DNA of 64,000 nucleotides from NCBI GenBank assembly GCA_026873275.1, contig JANTUC010000018.1:950001-1014000 (forward strand), in the 5' to 3' direction. The notes under the pieces were generated by a model, which ran no database searches, had not been told where the DNA came from, and saw only the letters and a program-made list of their open reading frames with translations. The stretch comes from Pseudopithomyces maydicus (Eukaryota; Ascomycota; Dothideomycetes; Pleosporales; Didymosphaeriaceae). This document shows, in pieces, positions 56,108-64,000 of this stretch; the stretch's first letter is position 1, and the number at the start of each line of letters is the position of its first letter. The position numbers and the translations under genes were made by a program.

Positions 56108-57295
56108 CTAGTTGCGTCTGCTGGGTGCCTTGAGGCTAGCACTGGTGAAGGTAGCCGTCACCTTGTCCAGAGCCTTTTGTCTTTGCTTGCCCACAATGCC
56201 CGTACGATCAGTCGTAGGCTGTGCCGCCATGAATTTGTCGAAGTCGTCGTCGTCTTCGTCGTCGTTGCCACTCCCTTCATGTGCTGAGCTATCATTATCG
56301 TTATCCTCGTCTTCTTTCGCCCGTGAGGCGGGTTCTATTCGGGTTATACGCTCGGGTTGCGCCTTGTCATCCTCGTTTTCCTCATTCGATGTGGAATTTG
56401 CAAACGGCTTAGAGGCTAATACGCGGCGTCGCAGTTCAGCCATTTCCTCCTCATCGTCGTCCGATTCAGGTAGGTTGTATGGATTCCGCGCATCAAGCTC
56501 CTTGGTGTCATTGTCACCTTCCTCTCCTTCTTCATCTTCGTCCTCGTCTTCATCGTCGGAGAAGTCAATCTGCCGTCGGTTCATGTTGCCACCAGCCCAC
56601 ACATCTCCCTCTTCACCATCCTCCTCCCTGCTGTCGTTGTACTCTTTCTCAAGCTTCGCCAGCCATTTTTCCTCGGCCTTTTTGATCTCGTCCTCGTTCG
56701 CGCAAGCAGCGTAGCGCTTCAGCAAGGCGGAGTTGATGTCCAGAAAAGCTTCTCCGTAGGAGAAACTGGAAAGTATGTCCTCGGCCCACTCGGGGTGGCC
56801 ACAGATGTAGTAGCATGCGGCAATGGCCTCGACGCAGTTCAGACGCCACGGGCGGCCGTAGTTTGTCTGGTTGGCGGCAACCAGGTAGGGGAGCAGGCGC
56901 GAGCAGGAGCCGCCGATGCGGGCGAAGGGGACCTCATCGATGCGGTTCCACGAGGCTTCGACGACGGCGGCGCCGTACTGCTCGAGCAGCGGCTGGTCCT
57001 CGCGCGAGACGATTTTCTTTGCCTTGGGGGATATGACGACGCCTGCGAATTTCTGGCCAACGTGCAGCTCGCGCAGCAGGCCCAGGCGCATGAGACGCTT
57101 GCCCGAGCAGCGCTTCGCGTCGCAGTGGCCGAGATCCCAACATGCGGGCTTGGGGGCCTTGGAAGGGCGGGGTGCAGAGGGGTCCTCGGTGTCGTCAGGC
57201 TCAGAGCCGGAGGTGCGGCGGGGTGGTGGGGGGCGGTTGCGTGGGGCGACTTTGTGCTTGTTGTTGGACTTGAAGTCCTTCTTGTGGCGAACCAT
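56108..57295 (-). CDS. TSR3: 18S rRNA aminocarboxypropyltransferase TSR3
   Basis: Transfers the acp group to a hypermodified pseudouridine in 18S rRNA during late 40S assembly. Single exon, 395 aa. Starts MVRHKKDFK with a basic N-terminus. The RLI-like/Tsr3 core contains ACWDLGHCDAKRCSGKRL, VVEASWNRIDEVPF, RLLPYLVAANQTNYGRPWRLNCVEAIAA and SYGEAFLDIN. The last ~190 residues are an acidic tail with Asp/Glu runs (DDEDEDEDEEGEEGD, DDEDDDDFDKFM), longer than in yeast. Divergent from the Sec14-type gene. Complete. Confidence 0.92.
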   Translation of the reverse strand: MVRHKKDFKSNNKHKVAPRNRPPPPRRTSGSEPDDTEDPSAPRPSKAPKPACWDLGHCDAKRCSGKRLMRLGLLRELHVGQKFAGVVISPKAKKIVSREDQPLLEQYGAAVVEASWNRIDEVPFARIGGSCSRLLPYLVAANQTNYGRPWRLNCVEAIAACYYICGHPEWAEDILSSFSYGEAFLDINSALLKRYAACANEDEIKKAEEKWLAKLEKEYNDSREEDGEEGDVWAGGNMNRRQIDFSDDEDEDEDEEGEEGDNDTKELDARNPYNLPESDDDEEEMAELRRRVLASKPFANSTSNEENEDDKAQPERITRIEPASRAKEDEDNDNDSSAHEGSGNDDEDDDDFDKFMAAQPTTDRTGIVGKQRQKALDKVTATFTSASLKAPSRRN

Positions 57296-57905
57296 GGCGG
57301 GCGACCTAGGGTGACGACTGAAGGGTGCTAGTTACCGTGTTGCTGCGAGGCGGCGTGCTGGGGGATGGATGCTGGGAGAGGGCGTGCATTGGGTGCTGCT
57401 CGGGCGATGCTGAGAAATTGTGCACCTCGTAGACCACTTATCGATAAGAGACACTGCAGGGGAGGCAGAATCTGGAGGGAGCTAGACACGAAAGAACTAG
57501 GTAGTCTACATAGAGAGTCGGGGACAGACAAGGGACGTGACATGCATGTGGATATCAAGCGCCCCGAGCGAAGCTATGAACAGCTCGCATGCTGGACCAA
57601 CTACTCGGTACATCCACCACGTTCAAAGGCCAGTCTTCGCACCTCGCCGCTGCTCACCATGTGGCATGCAGAGACCGCCTCCATCCTACACGGAACTGGC
57701 CTTCCTCCGGCCGACCCGGCCGGCGGCAAGCGAGTTCCGAGACGCGCGCTAGGATTGCATCACTGACGCTCCCGCGCCGTAGAGCCCTCAATTTCGAGAT
57801 CGACATGGCGCGCTAGCTGTGAATTGCCTGTACACCCTCCTCCCTTCTCTCCTCCTAGAACCCCCAACTGTATCCCCTGGACCTCCCCTGGACCTCCCCA
57901 GTACC
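57296..57905. other. Divergent promoter region, TSR3 / Sec14-type gene
   Basis: A 610-bp spacer between divergent start codons. The + strand frame at 57365-57766 lacks coding character. No element assigned. Confidence 0.4.
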
Positions 57906-59709
57906 ATGGCCGACCTCACGCGCGTCGAGTCGTTCCAGTACCCGTCCGGGCATTTCGCCCATCTCTCGGAAAACCAACAGGCACAGCTCCAGGAGTTCAA
58001 GCGCATATGCCAGGAGGCAGACTACTACACGCCTGCGAGCGGCACCGCCGAGGCGAGCCACGATGACGAGACGCTGCTGTGAGCTCCCATGTTTCCGCCA
58101 AACCCGCGGGGTACTGACTGCCTATCCCCAGCCGCTTCCTCCGCGCCCGTCGCTTCGTCCCTGCCGAGGCCTTCAAGCAGTTCAAGGACACCGAAGACTG
58201 GCGCAAGGAGAACTCCATCAACGACTTGTTCTACGACATCGAGGTCGAAGAGTTCGAGGAGACGCGCAGACTGGTACCAAGCCCCACCTACCAGACCCCA
58301 ACCAACCGCTGACGTCGCAACCATGACAGTACCCGCAATGGCTTGGGCGACGTGACAAGCGCGGCATCCCCGTCTACCTTTTCGAGGTTGCCCCCCTTAA
58401 TTCCAAGAACATCTCAAACTACGAGAAGAGCCTGAAGAATGCGAAGACAACATCGCCCAAGGTCGCTACCAAGAACCTCCGCCTGTTCGCCCTGTACGAG
58501 TCGCTGACGAGGTTCGTCCTCCCTCTGTGCTCCAACGTCCAACGAAACCACCCCGAGACCCCCATCTCCCAGAGCAACAACATTGTCGATATCAGCGGTG
58601 TCGGATTGAAGCAGTTTTGGAACCTCAAGGCTCACATGCAGGACGCCTCCACCTTGGCCACAGCCCATTACCCCGAAACACTCGACAGGATCTTCATCAT
58701 CGGCGCCCCTGCCTTCTTCCCTACAGTGTGGGGCTGGGTCAAGCGCTGGTTTGACCCCATAACCGTTTCCAAGATCTTCATCCTGTCCCAAGCCAACGTC
58801 CTGCCCACACTCTCTCAGTACATAGACATAGACAACATCCCCAAGAAGTACGGCGGCAATCTAGACTTTGAATGGGGTCAGATGCCAAACCTTGAATCCG
58901 AAATCGACGCCGCGCTTCAATGGGAGAACCCGGCGACGCAGAACGGCAAGAACACCTTCCCTATCGGCCCCATTGCATGGGAGAAGGGCGAGAACGGTTC
59001 TCTCAAAGCTGTAGCCGTGGGCCATGAAAACGGACAACCGCGCCACAAAACCATCTTCACTATTCCTAACCCCGTGAACGGTAGTAAGGAAAATCCCGTT
59101 GTCAACACGCCCGTCGCCGAGCAAGAGCTTGCCCTTACATCCGTAGGCACGTCTACCCAGCCTGCCGACTCTGACGTTCCTAACCCCGACAGCCTGAGCC
59201 CGCCCTCTGACAGCTCTACACCATCCTCGACCCCGAAACTCGGTGCCCAGACCGGAGCCGAAGAGCTACCTATACGCGAGGGTACTTCCGATACGCGCTA
59301 CGAGCAGCAAACACATACACATGCCTCGGGCCAGCTCGCAGAAGGCACCCCTCACGCCGCTATCAACGACCACGGTCACGGCGACAAGACCGTCACCATG
59401 GAACCCGGCACCGTAGGCCAGGCACCCAAGGAAGTGCCTATTCCGCAGCCAGAGGAGCCGTCTGCGCCGGGCTACCTTGATCAAGCAAAGCAGGTGGCTG
59501 CCCAAGCGACTGCCGTCGTTACTTCATCGGCCGTCTCAGCAGCAGGCGCGGTCACGAGCTTAGTCGGCGGTGACAAGGAGAAGGTCGAAGACAAGGTTGA
59601 GGAAAAGGTACCAGAGAAGAGCGAAGAGGAGAAGAAGCTGGACAGGGAGATTGATGCCAAAAGCCAACCTGCGGTTGAAGGATTCTTGAGAGAGAAGGCG
59701 ACGCAATAG
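57906..59709 (+). CDS. Sec14-type CRAL-TRIO lipid transfer protein with long C-terminal tail
   Basis: Phosphatidylinositol-transfer-like protein acting at membranes. Three exons, 57906-58078, 58132-58273 and 58330-59709 (introns 53 and 56 nt), give 564 aa. The CRAL-TRIO N domain contains DDETLLRFLRARRFVPAEAFKQF; the lipid-binding domain has the motifs RRDKRGIPVYLFEV, VDISGVGLKQFWNL and HYPETLDRIFIIGAPAFFPTVW. The segment IPKKYGGNLDFEWG is the usual Sec14 end, near residue 320. Beyond it runs a ~240-residue tail: Ser/Thr/Pro-rich, then a hydrophobic/alanine segment (AKQVAAQATAVVTSSAVSAAG) and a Lys/Glu-rich end. The tail could bind membrane as an amphipathic helix; inference. Complete. Confidence 0.9.
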
Positions 59710-61274
59710 ATGAATAGGAGGAACGGACCTTGCAATTTTCTATAATTGTAGAGAGTGGTATACCCGCTTCGTGGAGGATTGATGTGAGTGGTTTTACGGT
59801 ACACTGAATGATACAACAGCCTGTTGGGTAGCAGATTAGCCATTAGATACTAAATTCTTCCTCTGTTTTTTTTCTTCTCCGAGCTCTATCCGATCGAAGT
59901 ATTCAATGGGTTTTTCCTTCTTCCATGAGGTGATTCGCATCAGGAATGATGGACTTGCTTTAAGAAAGAGAGAGAGAGACAACTCCCTTGGTCAGCCAGG
60001 TCAAACAGACCTGCAAGGTATCGCTAGGATGCAAAGAGGCATTACGGTTTAGACTGGAGACTTCTTCGCGGGCATGCGATGATCAGCAGGAATTGTAGTG
60101 ACATTCCATTGATGCTGGGTACAGCAGAGACGTACACGTCCGCAATTTATCAGTGACATACACAGCGTCTACTAATAATGTACATGTACAACGTCGCAGG
60201 GATTATCCGCATGATGCGTGCATGGATCTTATCTTGTGTGTAACGCGCACAGTCAGGTTAACAGTGTCTGACATGTGCTATCGAAACAATGAGCTGAGAC
60301 GCAGCTAGAAGCGCAGACCAGCGTAGTTTAGTACCATCCCAGGGTCTGGGCATGGTTTTCATTTGCTACACTATATCCTTTCTAATATGTATGCTATAGT
60401 AGGAGTAGTAACAAAGGGTTAGGGTCCAACTTCCCCCGCTGCCAAATTCCCGATCTGTAGGTGAGACAGGTTCGGGATCCCATGCCGGAACAGGGGTGGG
60501 TTACAGGCTCACAGGTGGGTCGCACGCGTTGAGCCCAGGTTTGGTTGGCGTGAAGCCCATCACACGTGGGCGCTGTATATGAACCTTACCCTCGGTTCCA
60601 TCTGAAGGAACTCTCGGTCCGACACCAGCTATATGTTTGATGGAAGGATTTTGGGACGCCGGAGCGAGGTTCCTGTTCAGACAAGATACATTGAGTTGGC
60701 GGCTGCGTGAATAGATGAGTTAGTTCCGTGAGTTAAGCGACTGGTTGTACGGTGCAGGGCTGACGAAGCTGATTGGACAAGTGTCGGGGACCAAGGAGAG
60801 TGTCAATAATGATTACGAACCTCGACGATTGGGTAAGAGTCGGAATAGAATTTCGTGGCTGAATTACCGCGAAGCTTGGGGGCTGGAGTGCGCGCATCCC
60901 AAACAGGTGACTGAAAATGAGCCTATTCTCGAAGATAGAAAACCCACGAACAATGTTTTGGGTGCTGTGTACCGACAAAGTAAGCCCATGTGGATTGACT
61001 TTAATGGTGTCGTTATCAATTACCCAAAGAGAAGCAATGTTATTTAGAGGAACCAAGAACGCACATTATAGATGAAGACACAAAAATTAATAGAGAAGAC
61101 AGGCAAAAGCCAGCTTCATAATCAGTAATTGACTATTGATATACGCGATCGACCACAGTCAATGTGGTTCCTCACTATTACATACGCATCATAACCACCG
61201 CATACATTCGGATATCATTCCACCGTTCCCAACGTGAACCCAACCATGACGCGTTACAATCGATACGAACAGAC
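59710..61274. other. Convergent gene-free spacer
   Basis: About 1.56 kb between the Sec14-type and transporter genes. Short frames at 60733-61056 on both strands overlap and lack coding character. A GA run lies near 59961-59980. No gene or element supported. Confidence 0.45.
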
Positions 61275-62999
61275 TTAGACAGTCTCGTTCTTGGGCTCGT
61301 GAACCTCGGTGGCAATAGGAACCTCGATGTGCTTCTCGGCGAGGTGCATGTCGGCCGCGAAAGTGGAGTGGGGCTTCCACTTGGAAGAAGTACGGGGGTG
61401 CTCTCCTCCAACATCTTGTCAACCTGCTCCAAAGTAAGACCCTTGGTCTCAGGAACGAAGAAGAAGGCGAAGAGGAAAGAGACGCAGCAAAGACCGCCCC
61501 ACATGAAGAAGATGTGGGAGCCCAACTTGGCCGAGTGTTTCTGGTCGGCGACGAGGTAGGGAGTGATGACAGCGATGATGCAGTTCCAGAACCAGTTGGA
61601 GGCGGTAGCAAGACCAACACCACGGGAACGGATGGTAAGGGGGAAGATCTCGCCGATGACGATCCAGGCGCAAGGTCCCCAGGTGGTGGCAAAGGCAGAA
61701 ATGTTCAAGCAGATGAAGGCAATCATAGCCCTGGTGGCGTTCTGGTTGTCAAGGCCGGGCTTTCCGGCGGTGGCTCCGATGATGGCAGTGATGAACTGGA
61801 AGATGACCATAAGAGCAGCACCGAAGACGAGCAAGTTACGGCGACCAATCTTCTCGACCATGATGAACGAGAAGGGAGTGGACAGGACGTTGACCAAAGT
61901 GGTGACGAGCGAGATCAAGAAGGGGTTGCTGATGGTACCGAGCTGCTTGAAGAAGACGGTACCGAAGTAGAAGATGAAGTTGATACCAGTCAGTTGCTGC
62001 ATCATCTGCATGACTATACCAAGAGTAGTACGGCGGGAGTTGGAGGAAGGCGAGCTGATCTTGCCCTTGAAGCAGGCAGCCCAGGAACCGAGGTAGGAGG
62101 TCTGGGGCATGATAGACATCTCGTACTCGTGGTTGGCGATGATCTCAGCAAGTTCATCCTGGATGTACTCGGAGTCGATAGGCTGGCCACGGACGCGGGC
62201 AAGAGAAGCAGCGGCCTTGTCCAACTTGCCCTTCTTGACGAAGAAACGGGGCGAGTCGGGGAGCAGCGCCAGACCACCGGCGAGGATGATGGCCCACAGG
62301 AACTGGACGGCAATCGGGATGCGGTACGAGCCAGTGTCATCGCGACCCTGGGTTGCGTAGACGACACAGTTGGCCAACAAGATACCAATGGTGATGCAGA
62401 ACTGGTAACCAGCGACAACAGCACCACGGACCTTGCGGGGAGCGATTTCAGACATGTACCTAAGAAGATTAGAACACGCGTAGAGATGTGTGTGGAAGAT
62501 GTGCTCACAAGATGACAATGGAAGAGATGAAACCAACACCGAAACCAGCAATAAGACGGCCGCCGACCATGACATTGAGGCCAGTAGATGCGGTCTGAAG
62601 GATACCACCGACGATGAAGATCAAGCAGCCGAGAATGATGGTGAAACGACGACCAATGAAGTCGGCAAGATCACCAGCGATGATGGCACCGAAGAAGGTA
62701 CCGGCGGACAGGATAGATGTGACGAGAGACTGTTGCCATTGGGGAATGACGAAGGCCGCAGTGTAGTCTGTCAGTTCCTGGCCAGTGAGGCCAGTGCTTT
62801 CGGGATACGCCAGGCCAGTGTATTGTCTGATGAAGTAGGGCATGGCAATGACACCACCCATCCATCCAGTGTCATAACCGAAGAAGATACCACCAAAGGC
62901 CGCGAAAGCGACGATGAGGTACGCCCTCACGGTGACGGGGGCCTCGACACGGTTGACATCGGTCGTGCCGGTAACGGAAACAACTCCACCACCAGGCAT
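61275..62999 (-). CDS. MFS sugar transporter (frame break near C-terminus)
   Basis: Plasma-membrane sugar:proton symporter or facilitator of the sugar-porter family. Two exons, 62999-62509 and from 62459 (49-nt GTGAGC..TAG intron). Twelve hydrophobic segments. Signatures are FFGYDTGWMGGV, ADFIGRR (loop 2-3), SEIAPRKVRGAVV (rebuilt by splicing) and PDSPRFFVKKGK. They continue with QQLTGINFIFYFGTVFF, EKIGRRNLLVFG and PETKGLTLEQVD. The frame breaks in the C-terminal tail: the G5 run at 61394-61398 (C5 on the coding strand) is one base short of what the continuing ESTPRTSSKW..EVPIATEVHEPKNETV tail needs. With it the stop is at 61275 and the protein is about 558 aa; without it the frame runs on to 61178. 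Candidate CreA sites lie upstream. Confidence 0.9.
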
Positions 63000-64000
63000 G
63001 GTTGCAGATTATATGCTGCTTCTTGGAAGGTTGGTATAAAGACAAGGAAGATGGCTAGGCACGAAGCAGACCCACGTCGCGAGAACTGGAACTGAGGGAG
63101 CTCGAGAGGCCTTCGACGAACAGCTCGCAGGTGCAGGGCATGTACCTTTTAATATGAAGAGCCCGGGGACAGTGGTACGGCATCTCGGTGGCTTCTGGTC
63201 CATGGGTACAGTAACATTGTGCCTATTGTGCTAGCCTGATTAGGTTGCACCTCCGTGTCCCGTGTTTCTAGAAGGATTCAAAGGCCCCCTCACGAGGGCT
63301 CCTCCACACTCTTCCCCGGCGGTTGGACACGTCGACCGAGATTGGATCTCGATGTCATTGTGCGAGTGCTGAACACGTAGTTACTGCGCGGTCAACTGAT
63401 GTTGCGTGTACAAAGACTTGTCTTTTGCAAAAGCACCCCGGACACCCAAACATGTTACGAGTCGGTAAACCCTGTGCGTGCTCGGGCAATGTCACTCAAT
63501 GAGGGATTTGGATCCAACTGGTGGTCCGGGTAAAAAATGGGGCACCTGGGTGGTCTGGGGAAGGCGTGCGTTTGAAGCCGGGGCCTCGCCAAGTGCACTC
63601 AAGCTCCGCCATCAGGAGGCCTTGGTGTGCACCCGCTGCAAGAGTTTTACTCGACATCCCTGGCGTGAGCCGAGGGCGCAATTTTGGACGACTTGGTTGG
63701 AGATTGCGCCTCGGGCTGGCTTGCCACTGGATGATCACGATACGTCCGAGCCGCTAGACCATTCCTCCCGTGCGCATCACGTTGCGCCAGTTAAAAAAAA
63801 AGGCATATTCGTGGTGGCACCTGACCATGAGTGTAGTTCAGCTACCCCGTGCGAGGCTCGAATAACGCGCCGCGCCCCGCAACGGCGTCCATGAGTGAGA
63901 TGCTAGTTGATTCGGACTGGCCGCCCGCCACACTAACCGAGTGTACATATTCCTGGTAGACTATCGTGTGGGATGTGCTAGGTATGTGTCTTTCAGGCGT
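63000..64000. other. Promoter region of the sugar transporter
   Basis: One kilobase upstream of the transporter. It contains three CCGGGG/CCCCGG elements (63163-63168, 63315-63320, 63436-63441) resembling CreA carbon-repression sites, and a TATTAAAA on the minus strand at about 63147-63154. No gene supported. Confidence 0.45.
63163..63168 (+). promoter_or_regulatory. Candidate CreA site (SYGGRG)
   Basis: CCGGGG matches the CreA/Mig1 consensus and is the nearest of three such elements 160-440 bp upstream of the transporter start. The motif is short, so chance occurrence is possible. Confidence 0.3.

Noticed and set aside
60412..60424. TTAGGG sequence resembling a telomere repeat
   Set aside because: A single copy inside a gene-bearing region; telomeric tracts need tandem copies.
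61514..62515. 333-aa open frame antisense to the sugar transporter
   Set aside because: Low-complexity Gly/Asp-rich reading of a codon-biased gene; the transporter frame is unambiguous.
63805..63880. tRNA-like stretch with AGGCTCGAAT
   Set aside because: The spacing between A-box-like and B-box-like parts is too short and no cloverleaf can be drawn.
1..64000. CRISPR array, rRNA operon or prokaryotic origin
   Set aside because: Intron-rich eukaryotic gene structure throughout; no spaced direct repeats or rRNA sequence seen.

Overview
The window looks like nuclear DNA of a filamentous ascomycete (Pezizomycotina). Almost every gene carries short spliceosomal introns (about 45-125 nt, many near 50 nt) with GT..AG ends and CTRAY-type branch sites. 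Several families are typical of moulds: a PhiA-like cell-wall protein, the PalB calpain of the ambient-pH pathway, a hybrid histidine kinase, a C2H2 plus fungal-TF regulator, and a HAUS1-like augmin subunit. My inference is a dothideomycete, possibly Pleosporales; that placement is by general feel, not by any search.

Layout. 0.5-2.6 kb: divergent pair PCMT / HAUS1. 3.0-12.9 kb: a sparse accessory-looking stretch with a C2H2 regulator, a cytochrome P450, a tiny predicted secreted protein and a membrane-bound O-acyltransferase (wax-synthase type), separated by 1.6-kb gene-free spacers. 14-20.5 kb: PhiA-like secreted protein, an acidic AT-hook protein of unknown family, and an N2227/carnosine N-methyltransferase-like protein. 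21-30.5 kb: oxysterol-binding protein, PalB, a peroxisomal-type mitochondrial-family carrier, and an unrecognised coiled-coil protein. 31.5-50 kb: hybrid histidine kinase, eIF2A, FBXO21-like F-box protein, nucleoporin POM152, UCH-type deubiquitinase, a short-chain dehydrogenase and a glyoxalase-fold protein. 51-63 kb: VPS71/ZNHIT1, acyl-protein thioesterase, class I alpha-mannosidase, TSR3, a Sec14-type lipid transfer protein and a sugar transporter.

Most conserved genes sit in divergent pairs sharing a 0.3-1.1 kb promoter (PCMT/HAUS1, PalB/carrier, histidine kinase/eIF2A, POM152/UCH, VPS71/thioesterase, TSR3/Sec14). There is no operon-like organisation. Only the P450-acyltransferase-regulator stretch suggests a shared pathway, and that is inference.

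The strongest unexpected signal is a set of single-base reading-frame breaks in otherwise well-conserved genes, mostly one base missing from a mononucleotide run: PalB, glyoxalase, mannosidase twice, sugar transporter, the AT-hook protein, plus eIF2A at a non-homopolymer site. They occur in unrelated genes and fit systematic homopolymer errors of an assembly better than pseudogenes. Other notable points are a probable GC-AG intron in the oxysterol-binding gene, a 16-nt micro-exon in the histidine kinase, local tandem duplications in intergenic DNA, a G-quadruplex-like repeat in a divergent promoter, and two or three conserved-looking proteins I cannot assign. I found no CRISPR array, rRNA, tRNA, or intact transposon.
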